From positions 97,060,171 through 97,124,170 of the forward strand of contig CM053144.1 in NCBI GenBank assembly GCA_028571685.1: a stretch of 64,000 nt of DNA, written 5' to 3'. This document shows, in pieces, positions 11,520 to 21,960 of this stretch. The DNA comes from Heterohyrax brucei. Its lineage: Eukaryota > Chordata > Mammalia > Hyracoidea > Procaviidae. Each line of letters starts with the position of its first letter. Position 1 is the stretch's first letter. A model generated the notes under the pieces. The model worked only from the letters and a program-made list of their open reading frames with translations, did no database searches and was not told the DNA's origin. A program made the translations under genes and the position numbers.

Positions 11520-11765
11520 GTTACAATTGCTTCTGCAGTAAGCTAGGCACTGTTATAAGAGTTTCATATGGATTCATAAATACACATAACATATAAGTAC
11601 TTTTATTTCCATAAGATTCACAAATGAGGATACTGAGGGATAAAGCATATTATTAATTTTCCCAAGGTTATAGAGGTAACAAAATCATAAAGCCAAAATT
11701 TTAGGCCATGTGTTTGATCAAAACCCATGCCCTTAACTGCCAAAGCTATGTGATAATACTGAATT
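11520..11765 (+). repeat. MIR SINE
   Basis: MIR core order is visible: 'CTAGGCACTGTTATAAGAG', 'CACAAATGAGGATACTGAGGGATAAAG', 'TTTTCCCAAGGTTATAGAGG' and 'CCATGCCCTTAACTGCCAAAGCTATG'. Old and diverged. Confidence 0.7.
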
Positions 11766-12894
11766 TCCACTGTCTCCACACTCTTATCTAAGCTCCCATA
11801 TAACACACTACACATGTTTACAGGAGAGTTTATACAATTGGAGAGTATAACACTGGGCCCCAAGACAGAATGTTTCTCTGAATGTAAGTAACTGATTTAT
11901 TCATAAATCAAGAATGTGATCTTGTTCTCATTAATAACACTCCTTCATTACCTGAGCTTACTGGCCTTGATTACAGAAGCAAATGACATACTTAGGACTA
12001 CACAGTAGCACACAAACACTGTGGCAGGGAACAAAACATAGCATGTAAGTAAAGCAATATTGTCATCATCTGAGAACCAACTCTACTCTTTTTTTCTCTA
12101 TCTTTCAGACATTCACAGCTATACTACATACAACGTGTGATATTCTCTGAAACTGTCATAGCCATCATCATAAAGGAAGTTGTAGGGAGAGCAATTGAAG
12201 TTTGATAAGAACTCAACGCAATGCTTGTTATGTGACCTGAGTTATTATTATACTGATGGTCTGAGAAGGGCAAAGTACTAGAAGAGGATAAAAAGAAGCA
12301 GTGTAAACCCTTCCCTGGAAACACTGCAGATATATAAACGTAATCCTCTGCTAAGAATCAGGTGTATCAGTTCTGTAAGTCAGCATCCACTTTCATCCTT
12401 TGATAATATATATTCCAACACTTAAAAAAAACAAAAACAAAAAAACTAACCTCATTAGAATTGTTCACTTCAAAGGCTTATTTTACTTTTGCTTTTGTTA
12501 CAGGCCTCACTGTTCCTCTGCGTTCAAAAGAAAATGACTAATATAAAAAGGTACCTGTTTCTAACTTCAGTCCATCATACTGCACGTACTATTCTAGCTC
12601 CAATTACTATCTCATAATCATGAAAAGAACTAAACATGTAAGACAGTCATTTGTATTCTGAAGGAACAAATGGCATTATTTTAGTTTTTCATACTTTTAT
12701 TCGCCTCTTCTTTCTGTTAAGAATAAATGGTAATATGCAGCTGATCAGAATCCATTTAATTGCACCTCGTTGTTATTTAACAGTCCTTCAGGGCTCTTAC
12801 ATCATCTCTTTCAAAAGAGGATCAAAGCAAAGAGTCAAATTTCAATGAAGATTCTAAAAACTGCACTCCTTTTCTAAACAGACCTAAGAAATGA
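11766..12894. other. Single-copy sequence
   Basis: No repeat family recognised. Contains a short A/C-rich run near 12423-12445. Small ORFs lack recognisable domains. Confidence 0.4.
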
Positions 12895-13060
12895 ACAACG
12901 AGGCGCAATGAAAAGTGTACCGGAAATTTGGCAGTCACCTACCCACTGCAGCAGTAATTATGTGACATGACAGAGCAACTGTCAGCATGTAAATGAAACA
13001 TATTAGCTTCCTCTTTACTTGGCTTGGCTTACTTGTATATGGCATAAACCTTTACTTGCA
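12895..13060. promoter_or_regulatory. Candidate conserved non-coding element with TALE/POU/homeodomain-like sites
   Basis: Single-copy stretch holding TAATTA (12955-12960, homeodomain core), inverted TGACAG (12968-12973) and CTGTCA (12979-12984) sites with 5-bp spacing (MEIS/TGIF core), and ATGTAAAT (12987-12994, octamer-like) within 40 bp. Motif matches of this length occur by chance, so enhancer function is only inferred. Confidence 0.25.
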
Positions 13061-13705
13061 ACCATATCTCAACTCTGCTGAATAATTAAAGTTTCCTTTT
13101 ATTATTTCAATTACATCTGTGAAACTAGAAACAATTACTATAAATTAATGTATCAGATTATTAGTAATACTATCATTACTAATAAAAGTATTCTAAGAAT
13201 TTCATAAGCATGTTTTTCAACAATACTACAGTGCATAGATATTAACAAAATAAAAGACTTAAAACATCCCTTGTAATGGTGAGTAGGTCAATTATCCCCA
13301 AATTAGTTGATTAATTTAGTACAATTAAAATATATATTTCAGGATATATATATTTTAAATATTTTAATTAAGATGATGTATCAATTTTAAAGTTCATTTG
13401 GAAGAGTAAGAAGTGGGGATTTACCCCTAAAGATTTGCCAAAACATACATTAAAACCACAGTGACAACGTTTTTGCTAACAGTATAAATAGAGAGATTAG
13501 GAAGAGAATAAAAATGTAGAAATAGAATTATGAACAATTAGTATGCAGTAATGGCTAACCTTAATGTCAGTGGGAATAGGATGCTAGGACAACAGATTAA
13601 TTATTTGGAGAAAAGAATTAAAAATTTGGGAGACTTACTTCACACCACATCCAAAAATAAAGTCATTGTGAATTGAAGATTAAATGTTTAGAAGCAAAGA
13701 AACAG
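13061..13705. other. Single-copy AT-rich sequence
   Basis: Includes AT-rich inverted repeats at about 13162-13185 (ATTAGTAAT / ATTACTAAT arms) and about 13321-13372. No gene seen. Confidence 0.4.
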
Positions 13706-13855
13706 GGGTGTTAAATTATTATCCAGCAGCCAGCAGTTCAGATCTGCCAGGTGCTCCTTGGAAACTCTATGGGGCAGTTCTACTCTGACCTCTAAGGTCA
13801 CTGTGAGTAAGACCCAACTGGATGGCAGTGGGTTTGGTTTGCTTTTGGTTTTAGT
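13706..13855 (+). repeat. AfroSINE
   Basis: Sense, head missing. 'CAGCAGTTCAGATCTGCCAG', 'GCTCCTTGGAAACTCTATGG' and the tail 'GGCAGTGGGTTTGGTTTGC'. Confidence 0.85.
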
Positions 13856-13989
13856 CACTAACATATTATTTTTCCTTTTGGTACCTCTACCTCAAACTTT
13901 ACTAGAGTATGTGGTGAATTTAGACACTACACTTTCTAATCTGTGTTGCTTTCTGATCACATCACTATCAAATTCACCTTTACCCACGT

Positions 13990-14190
13990 GGAAGGAGCCT
14001 TGGCGGTATGATAGTTAAAGCACTGGACTGAAAGTTGCCATGGCAATTTGAACCCAAAAACTGCTCCAGAGAAGTGATAAAAAGATGAGACAGTTTACTT
14101 TCTTTAAAAAATTATTTACAGCCTTGGAAAATCTACAGGTGCAGCTCTACTCTCAACTGACAGCAGTGGGTTTAGTTTTTGTTTTTCTAA
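13990..14190 (+). repeat. AfroSINE with internal insertion
   Basis: Head 'GAGCCTTGGCGGTATGATAG' and the tail 'GACAGCAGTGGGTTTAGTTTT' belong to one SINE. About 45 bp of AT-rich DNA (about 14078-14122) separates the B-box side from 'GCCTTGGAAAATCTACAGG'. Confidence 0.65.
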
Positions 14191-14208
14191 GGATTTTTTG
14201 GGGGGTAA

Positions 14209-14354
14209 ATAAGATGGATTTAAATAGTGGCTACAACAATGGGCCCAGTATTAACAAGACTGTGAGTATGCCACAGGTGGTGTTTTGATCTGCTGAACAC
14301 AGTGTCACTACGAGTGGGAAACAACTCAGCAGCACCTCAAAACACAACAACAAT
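14209..14354 (+). mobile_element. RTE/BovB-like LINE, extreme 3' end
   Basis: 'AGTGGCTACAACAATGGGC', 'GACTGTGAGTATG', 'CACAGTGTCACTACGAGTGG' and 'AGCAGCACCTCAAAACACAACAAC' parallel the last about 150 bp of the long RTE copy at 2951-6152. Confidence 0.65.
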
Positions 14355-14361
14355 TATATCA

Positions 14362-14525
14362 CAGCCCTGGTGGTGCAATAGTTAAAGTGCTCAGCAGCTA
14401 ACTGAAACATTTGCAGTTCAAACCCACCTGCAGCACCGTGAAAGAGAAGACCTGGTGATCTGCTCCTGTAAAGATTTCAGCCAAGGAAACACCAAGGGGC
14501 AGTTCAACTCTGGGTCATTCAATAG
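14362..14525 (+). repeat. Long-type AfroSINE
   Basis: Head 'CAGCCCTGGTGGTGCAATAG', B box 'TTTGCAGTTCAAACCCACC', then the long-type middle 'GAAGACCTGGTGATCTGCTCC' and 'CAAGGGGCAGTTCAACTCTGG'. The 3' tail is lost. Confidence 0.8.
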
Positions 14526-16126
14526 CTTGCAATACTATTCTATGTTCATTAAGTTGCTTCAGTGGCTCTGTGGTGCTGAGAATCTTTTTATCTCTACACC
14601 AAGACAGTCCACTATTTTACCACCTTGATTATAGCATTTGGTGAACAGAAAATAGCAGGTGTGCCAGATGACTTCATAAGACACTATTACGAGAAGGTAG
14701 AAAATGAGCTTTATAAAAATTCTGGGGCCTGATCCCTCAGTGAAGCTCTGAGGAATTTAGAAGTCTAGAAATTGCAGGTTATTCCTTCAAAACTGAAAGG
14801 CAGTATGCTGTATCTTGCATCCTTTATCACAAAGAGTGAGGCACAGCGTTTGTCCTTTGGGATTCTGCAGGGGAAAAAATTAGCTTATTTGTGTATATTG
14901 TTCTGCTTCATTTACTCAGTAGCTCAAAATTCCATCAGTTTTGAGTGAAAAATAAAGATAGTGTATATGACTTGGGCTCTACACTAGTAGTTCTCTCACT
15001 TGCACCCTGTGACCTAGGAAATCCGACATTGCTCACAGTGTTTGCAGCATACCTGGATGATGCATGGTGTTTATGTTGAGCCCCAGTAATAAAATCACAG
15101 CAAAGTTCCCTGTGGACTGGAGTAAAGCCAGTCCTTCATTGATAAGTAATAATTTTCCTTGGCTTGGTGCTGGGCTCTGGTAGACCTTGAACATAATGCT
15201 TACATGACTAAGTGGCCAGGTAAACTGTCACGGATTGGATGTTACCACATTGTATAAGCCAGAACAATCAAGCATGCTCTTTAGAACTAAATCATGAAAA
15301 GGAAATTTGAATAGAACCTGAAAGCAAAAGTATGTCACTTGATAATATGAATGTTACTAAGGAGTAGCTCAGGTCCCCACTGTTTATGGCTGCCCTATTT
15401 CTACTTCTTTGCACCCCAGTGCACGCCTGTGAATGGAGGAGTGCGCTGTTAAACGGTCAGATCATTTGCTAAAAGTGGTTTCTCTTAGAATGCTGCAAAT
15501 AGGAACAGGAGAGTTCAGGAATTTCAACCCTATTCATGAGTTCAGTTCAATAGAATTTAATTATTTTAGCAAAGAGAATTATTTTTGCCTGGAGAAGACC
15601 AAGGAAAAGATCTGCACGAAGGTTTGGTGAATAATTGTTGGGCAGAGAAAAACTTGAAAATAAACAGTACATTACAATGAATTATAGGGATTTTTTAGAA
15701 AGAAGTATGTAGATGGAGCATTTGAATGGATTCATAGTGGGTCCCCAAAAGGATGAGTGATCAAAAATTTATTCACAAGCTAGCATTGCAAAGGAAAAGG
15801 GAGGTATTCTCATCCTCAAAGCCTGTCCAAATTGGTCAGGTAAGGTGGGGTACTTAAAGGGGAAGACCATATACAGATTCAGATAACAGTGTGGGCAGTT
15901 GGGGGCGCGTGGGGGTCGAGTTGAGTGTAAGTCAACTGGGTGGAGGAGGTCTGCTTCTCAGTCTTGCAGTATCTATCCGTATCTTTTTCCTTTAAGTGTT
16001 ATAAACACATTAATACAATTTTAAGAAATGCTTATTTTTACTTTCCTTTTTCTTTCTTCTTATACACAGAGCATGTTTGGGGTAGATACCTTTAACAAGT
16101 TAGTTCATAATTTACAGAATGTCAAG
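14526..16126. other. Single-copy sequence
   Basis: About 1.6 kb with no repeat I can name and no exon-like ORF. The 65-codon ORF at 15433-15630 has no recognisable motif. A G-rich patch (GGGGGCGCGTGGGGGTCGAG, about 15901-15920) stands out in otherwise AT-rich DNA. Confidence 0.35.
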
Positions 16127-16641
16127 TGTAATGGATTGAATTGTGCTCCCCCAAAATATGTGTAGCAATTTGTCTGGGCCACGATTCCAGGTATTGTGTG
16201 ATGTTCTTCCGTGTTGTAAACCTGCCTCTGTGATGTTAATGAGGGTGGATGGGTGGCAGTTGTGTTGGTGGGGCAGGACTCAGTGTGTAAAATTGTTTTG
16301 TACCTAGAGACAGTCTCTTGAGACACAAAGGAAAGAAGCTATTGGAGAGAATTAGGGACTTCATGCCACCAAGAAGCAGTGCCAGGAGCTGAATGCGCCC
16401 TTGAGAAAGGACTGATGCCCCTGTGCCTCAGAAGCTTCCAGTGCAGGGGCAGACTGAGGACAAGGGTGTTCCTCCAGATCTAGCAAAGAAAGCTTCCCCT
16501 GGACGTGACACTCTAGATTTGGACTCTCAGCCTACCGGACTGTGACAAAATAAAACTCTTTTTAAAGCCAAGTGTGCACTTGGCTGGCTTTTTTAAAATC
16601 TTGTGGTATTTCTGTTAAAGCGGCACTAACTAGCTAAGACA
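16127..16641 (+). mobile_element. Solo LTR, MaLR type
   Basis: Begins TGTAATGGATTGAATTGTG and ends CACTAACTAGCTAAGACA, the same family as 8611-9071 but a different subtype ('GAGACAGTCTCTTGAGACAC', 'CATGCCACCAAGAAGCAGTG'). AATAAA at 16549-16554. Near the 3' end about 30 bp interrupt the family's 'AAAGCCA...TTGTGGTATTTC' junction and contain GCACTTGGCTGGC (16576-16588), possibly a SINE-tail insertion. Confidence 0.8.
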
Positions 16642-16765
16642 CCCAGATAAGTTCATGTTGGAACTAGAAGAGCAATAAATGACAACCTTGACTGGAAGTC
16701 AAATGAATTAACTGTTGAAATTTTGGTCATCGCTATTTGGAGCCAAAGAAAACAAATTTTTATTC
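16642..16765. other. Single-copy sequence
   Basis: Short spacer between the LTR and the micro-insertion. No feature seen. Confidence 0.4.
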
Positions 16766-16803
16766 GCCGTGAGTCGGATCCGACTCGACGGCACTTGGCT
16801 GGC
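16766..16803 (+). repeat. Tail-only AfroSINE micro-insertion
   Basis: Thirty-eight bases matching the SINE tail with the palindromic GTCGGATCCGAC followed by the CACTTGG tail. No SINE body upstream. The flanks CAAATTTTTATT and CAAATGTTATTT agree at 9 of 12 positions, a possible eroded target duplication. Confidence 0.65.
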
Positions 16804-17772
16804 AAATGTTATTTGCACTAATTCATGCACACACCTTTTGCTGTAATTTTTAGAGTTTGAAAAAAATCAAAAAAGGTGTATTTTGATTTGGGCCAGCCAA
16901 TTTAATGCTAGTAAAATTTTGTTTTATATTTCCCATAATCCTTGAAATCCTTCTCTTCTTTGGGATTTATTTTATGTTACTCTCTTGGTGCCCTAAAATA
17001 GAGCCAAGAAAGTCATTTCCCTGAAGTATACTGCAACTCAGGTGCCGGCGTGAGACCCACACTTCACTAATCAGATACATTCACATGAGATTTTCTTGAT
17101 GAAGACAGTAAATTTAAAAAGGAGACAGCATGTGAAATTCAACCCACTGAGCATGAATGTCAATGATGGAGAGGCGTACAAGTTCCAGCAGCTGTGGTGG
17201 CAGACTACTAACTTTGCCTAGTGTCAGCATTTTAAACTACATTGCCCAGAAGTGCTGCCAGTAAGACAGTGTGGCAGGCATATTTGGTTGGTGTTCTTGA
17301 CTTACGACCCTTCTCTCTGGCTACCCCAGAGATTCTCTGAGCCATTCACTGTTCTCTAGGACATGCAAGACTAAGTTTAGGTGTTATTCAAGATAAATTA
17401 TTTCATATTTGCACTGACTTATAACCAAAATATTAAAGTTTTAGTTATTTCAAGTTGAGTTTCTTACTTTGTAAAGTATTAACATACACATACACACACA
17501 CAATCAAAAAATTTCACTCGATAATGTCATAAACTATAATCAAACTAAACTATGCTGAACAATACAGTTAAAAAGCTCTGAGCTGAGAGGGTCAAGTCGA
17601 GCATATTTTGTAACCCACAGGCCACCTAAAGTACCATCTAAGTCTGCAGCAGTGAAATCACTGAAGACAACGATATAGCAGGAGTTCAGTGCTATGTTAA
17701 ACAAGAGGAAACTGCTGACTTTTAACATTTTGTAGTAAGCACTGTTGTGGTCTAAAGACTAACAGCAAACCC
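16804..17772. other. Single-copy sequence
   Basis: No recognised repeat except a short CA-rich run near 17483-17502. The minus ORF 17540-17728 shows no domain. Confidence 0.35.
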
Positions 17773-17874
17773 CTATTAACAGCAGTCCTTTTTATGGTAA
17801 ATATCATTATTTTAGGGACACAGATAAAATACTAAAATAATCATATTTACCATAAAAAAATGACTGTTTAGTAG
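17773..17874. repeat. Long imperfect inverted repeat (hairpin)
   Basis: Arm 17783-17815 (CAGTCCTTTTTATGGTAAAT...) is the reverse complement of 17832-17866 with only about three differences and a 16-base loop (17816-17831). Weaker pairing extends outward (CTATTAA against TTTAGTAG). Origin unknown: it could be a miniature inverted-repeat transposon or a hairpin-forming transcript. Confidence 0.7.
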
Positions 17875-18111
17875 ACAAATTTCTCTAGTTGAGAAACACA
17901 TTCAATCAGAATTACCAGTTATGAAGACACTAGTTTGTGTTTCATCCAGTTTTACTGGTGAAAATCTTCAATTTTTCACATTAAATTTTAATTATACTTG
18001 AATAACATGTCGTATCATAGTGTTTTCATCCCTCTCTCAGGAAGAATGGAGATGGATAACTTTCTTCAAATATATTGAAAGAAGAAAAACTGATTAATCT
18101 AAATTTTCTAT
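17875..18111. other. Single-copy sequence
   Basis: No recognised feature. Confidence 0.35.
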
Positions 18112-18275
18112 GTTGTTGTTGTTGGTGGTGGTGGTTGCCATTCAGTCAGTTTCAACCCATAGTGATCCCACGTGTTACACACTAGACCTACCTCATCGGC
18201 TTTTCTTGGCTGTAATCTTACTGTAGGCAGATTTCCAGGACTTTTCTTTCATGGTACGTCTGGATGGGTTTAAGC
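18112..18275 (-). repeat. Long-type AfroSINE fragment with GTT repeat
   Basis: (GTT/GGT)n at 18111-18136 is the complement of an AAC-type tail. It is followed by 'CAGTTTCAACCCATAGTGATCC' and 'TTTTCTTGGCTGTAATCTTACTG', specific to the longer SINE subtype in antisense. Confidence 0.7.
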
Positions 18276-18780
18276 AATCAAACTTTAGATTAGTAAAACA
18301 TTTGTGGTACCTGGGGACATCAGATTTCATATATCAGACAATATTTACATATATTTGTCTATTCACAGCCAAACATCATTTCAAAATCAATTTCCCCCTG
18401 GAAAGCCACAGAATCAACTAAACAGAGAATTTTAGGCAAGCAGTAGAAAAATATCTCTTAGTACACTATTCCCTAAACACGCTGATACTTATCATCAAAC
18501 AAGAATGTCTATACATGAGAAAACAACAACTGCAACTCACTGGTATGCCATATTTAAAAAAGAAAATTAAAAGCAGTTTTTAAGATGTAACAGATCAAAT
18601 AGGCAACACCTAAGTTAATGTCAATCAAAATTTAAGAATCACCAGTACAAGTAACACTAGCAGTGCTGGGTGATCCTATTTGCTGGTCACTGGCAAAAGT
18701 ATGTTTTCAGATTGACAGTAACAATTTGGTATATAACCATAACAGGGAAGTTTATAACGGAGTTCAGTTTCTTGCCCATT
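18276..18780. other. Single-copy sequence
   Basis: No repeat or gene recognised. Confidence 0.35.
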
Positions 18781-18940
18781 AAAAAAACAAAAACAAAAAC
18801 ACTGCTGTCGAGTCAATTCCACCTCATCACTATCCTATAGCAACCCCATAAGCCAGAGCAGAACTGTCCCATAGAGTTTCCAAACTGCTGACCTCTTGGT
18901 TACCAGCTGCAGTACTTAACCACTATACCACCAGAGTTTC
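18781..18940 (-). repeat. AfroSINE
   Basis: A-rich complement of the tail at the left, 'CACTGCTGTCGAGTCAATTCC', 'ATAGAGTTTCCAAACTGCTG' (core shortened), 'CTTAACCACTATACCACCAG' at the head side. Confidence 0.85.
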
Positions 18941-20008
18941 TTCAGTATATTACTATCTTACCGGAGACTCTAAAGCACAGATTAATGACAATTTTTTCAG
19001 TAACACATTGTTTCTTGTAAACAACTGCAACTATATATACAATGTAAAAAATTTAGACAAAAGTAACAATTTCCATTAAATGTAGTCAATCTAATCTAGA
19101 GACAGAAGCAATTTTCATTAAATGTCATTCAGTCACACTGTTTGAGAGATCAGTTTGTTAAAATGGAAACTTATATCTTAATATTAGAATAATTTCATTT
19201 TCTCAGTTTCTTGAACATCATGAAATATAACTAATATGTAATTAGTCAGAAGGAAAAGAATTTTAAAAAATAAATGCTAACATCCATTTTTTTTTTTTTT
19301 TTTTTTTTTTGCAACTTTTGGTAGTAATCGCCTCCTGGATCTGAGAATAAAAATGTATGCTAAATGTGTTACAAAATCAATGCTAGAGATTTAACCCTGT
19401 CATTTGTGATTGGACAAATTATTCATCTGCCAATAAAAGCAAAGCTTTCTTTTGACCTTGTACAAATATTTTGAAGCACATTTGGTTATTGTGTATGTGT
19501 TTCTGTGAGCATTTTAAATTAATTTCTGTGTCTGACTTTGTGATGTAGTCAGATTCTTTTGTCTCTTCTCAAGGACTTACTGATCTGAATACAGAATATA
19601 AAAAACTCAGACTCACTTATCTTACCACTAACGTCACTCAGTGACATATTTCTACTCCCTTTCTCCATCCCTATCGTCAGACTCTAGATTGTACTTTATA
19701 AGAGATTTAGTAACATCTTGCTGTGGCTGTTTTTGAATTTTTTTGGCATACACTTTTGTTTTCTTTTTAAACAATTTGTTAAAAAACAAACAACAACAAC
19801 AAAAAACTCTACCTCTTATGTATGTTTCATCATATAAAGCTTTTTTTTTTAGAATTGTTTTAAATCACTCAGAGACAATTTCAGTCTTTGAAATATTTCA
19901 CTTATTTCACTTTTAACACAATTAAGTACACAGATTTCCACTTGAAAGTTTTTGGTGTTTCTGAAAAGATGGATACCAGAGACAAGCCCACAGACAGTCA
20001 TTTTGCTA
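18941..20008. other. Single-copy sequence with poly-T
   Basis: Contains 24 consecutive T at 19287-19310 and otherwise no recognised element. The poly-T could be the reverse-strand A tail of an eroded retrocopy, but I cannot identify a body to its right. Confidence 0.35.
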
Positions 20009-20157
20009 ACGTTTACCAGTTGCCGTCGAGTTGACTGTGACTCACATTGACTCTGCGGGACAGAATACAACCGCCCTGTAAGGTTACCAAAGAGCAGATG
20101 GTAAATTCAAACTGCTGACCTTTTTGGTTAGCAATCAAACTCTTAACCACTCTGCTT
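20009..20157 (-). repeat. AfroSINE
   Basis: 'CAGTTGCCGTCGAGTTGACTG', 'GGACAGAATACAACCGCCC', 'AAATTCAAACTGCTGACC' and 'CTCTTAACCACTCTGC' in antisense order. Confidence 0.85.
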
Positions 20158-20394
20158 ACAAGAGCTAGATCTTTGCTGACAGATAACTAAATAAGAAGAA
20201 AGGCAAGGACAAAACAAGAATAATTCATCCTTGATTAACACAAAAATTTGAGAATAAAAAGTTATTAGGGCAGCAAGAGAATATGAAAGGTAGCTTTTAT
20301 GCCTTACCTGAATGACAAATCTGCCCACATATCATCCGTGTTGTACAAGTGCTTTTCGTGCAAGCATTAGAGCAGAAGGATCTAGTGGAAAGTA
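20158..20394. other. Single-copy sequence
   Basis: No recognised feature. Confidence 0.35.
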
Positions 20395-20628
20395 GAAGTC
20401 TGAAATAAGTTTGAGTGAATTCTATCTTTTGCACCTAAGAACACTGATGGATTCAGAAATTGGTACTAGTTCTAGCTGCAAATAACAAATCCTGTTGAGG
20501 AATAAATCTGGGAAGTCTGAAATAAGTTTGAGTGCATTCTATCTTTTGCACCTAAGAACACTGATGGATTCAGAAATTGGTACTAGTTCTAGCTGCAAAT
20601 AACAAATCCTGTTGAGGAATAAATCTGG
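20395..20628. repeat. 117-bp perfect-phase tandem duplication
   Basis: 20395-20511 is repeated at 20512-20628. By eye the only difference is A at 20418 against C at 20535. The unit is not a transposon I recognise, and no A tail or target duplication is present, so it is a local tandem duplication and must be young. Confidence 0.95.
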
Positions 20629-20744
20629 GAATATTTTTCTTGCTTAGTTGGGTCTGACATAGTGAATTTATACCTTGTCCCACCAACTGGGACTGATAGC
20701 TACTATTTGCTTTGTCCTAACAGTTAACTCATTTATTATCATCA
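20629..20744. other. Single-copy sequence
   Basis: No feature seen. Confidence 0.35.
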
Positions 20745-20935
20745 CGGTCACCTGGCGGTAAGTGTCCACTGACGTCAAGACTGAAGCATCCAATGTCTGT
20801 TTCTACACAACAGTACCGTGAGCACGAGAGCTACGACATGGACCAGTGATTTCCAGCTGCCCTGCAACACTCACAGACAGAGAACCGCTAACTCCAAGTT
20901 CTGCGTTTTTTTTTTTTTTTTGCTTAAAGCGGAGT
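20745..20935. promoter_or_regulatory. Local CpG cluster with a perfect CRE palindrome
   Basis: TGACGTCA at 20770-20777 is the full CREB/ATF palindrome. About nine CpG dinucleotides lie within about 190 bp, against a very CpG-poor background. No repeat explains them. No transcript start can be read from sequence alone. Ends in a run of 16 T at 20906-20921. Confidence 0.25.
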
Positions 20936-21757
20936 CAGAAAATTTCTGAATGTGCTAAATGAATGTCTTATCACTTGCAGCCACAGGACAAAAATAAAAG
21001 TTAATACACCATCCTATGGGTTGTCAATTTGCAGTATCAGTTGAATTCCAGCCTTGCCAAGTCTGTTATGTAAATGTTATAAATGAACGGGACCCCAAGA
21101 ATTGTAATGACACATGGAAAGATATGCATAGTCTAAAGCAGTGATTTTTTAACAAGAGATGGTACCAGGTCTAAGGGATTTCATGAGTGTACAGGACATT
21201 TACTTGAGGGAGCCAGTAGCATTTAGCACTTGTGAAATAGTGATTTTAAAAGTGACAAAATACTTAGGAAAGTCCTGCGCAAAGAATTACCCCACCGAAA
21301 ACATCCTTCTTACTTCTAGTGAAAAACACTGGTTTTCAGTGATAAGAACTCTCCAGGACAACTGACCTGCTTTGCTAACAGAGCTAACCCTTGACCCCTG
21401 TCAGATGTGGCTGTTTCTGCTTTGCTTGAAACCTCCTTAAGAAATCTATCCCGTTATCTTGAAGAGTAAACCAGCTAGTATTAAGTCCAGCTGCATGATG
21501 AGGAAAAAGATTAACAGTAGCTTGGCATAAACAGGATGCAATTGTTTTCCCTCACTTAAAAGAAGTCCAAAATTAAGGAATCCAGGATTTTTAATGGGTC
21601 CTACCTACTCAGTAGCACCCTGAGGTCCAACTTTCCATTCCACATTTTTAGCATGTTCCTACGTTGTTCAAGATGCTGATGTATGTCTCAGAGTTAGTTC
21701 CAAGTTCAATCAACAGGAGAGGAAAAGGGAGAAAAGTGAATCTTCTTTGAGAAAGCA
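20936..21757. other. Single-copy sequence
   Basis: No recognised repeat or gene. The ORF at 21159-21365 has no motif I recognise. Confidence 0.35.
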
Positions 21758-21812
21758 TTATGGATTAAATTATACCCCAAACAAACAAAATCCTACCTCC
21801 TATACCTGTGGA
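21758..21812 (+). mobile_element. Possible MaLR LTR start fragment
   Basis: 'TTATGGATTAAATTATACCCC' and 'ATCCTACCTCCTATACCTGTG' resemble the first 55 bp of an MLT-type LTR. The next SINE appears to have inserted here, and sequence after 21960 may continue the LTR, but this is weak. Confidence 0.35.
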
Positions 21813-21960
21813 CAGAAATCCTGGAGGCTTCATGGTTATGAGCTACTGCTGCTAACCGAAAGGCCAGCAGCTCAAATCCACCATGCATTCCTTGGAAACT
21901 CTATGAGGCAGTTCCCTTCTGTGCTATAAGGTTTCTAGGAGTTAGAATCCACATGACAGT
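21813..21960 (+). repeat. AfroSINE
   Basis: 'GAAATCCTGGAGGCTTCATGG' head, 'GGCCAGCAGCTCAAATCCACC' B box, 'TTCCTTGGAAACTCTATGAGG', tail 'GAATCCACATGACAG'. Confidence 0.9.

Noticed and set aside
13016-13030. ACTTGGCTTGGC-like word in the candidate regulatory block
   Set aside because: Too short to assign to a SINE tail; no flanking duplication seen.
13321-13372. AT-rich inverted repeat
   Set aside because: Pairing uses almost only A and T in AT-rich DNA, expected by chance.
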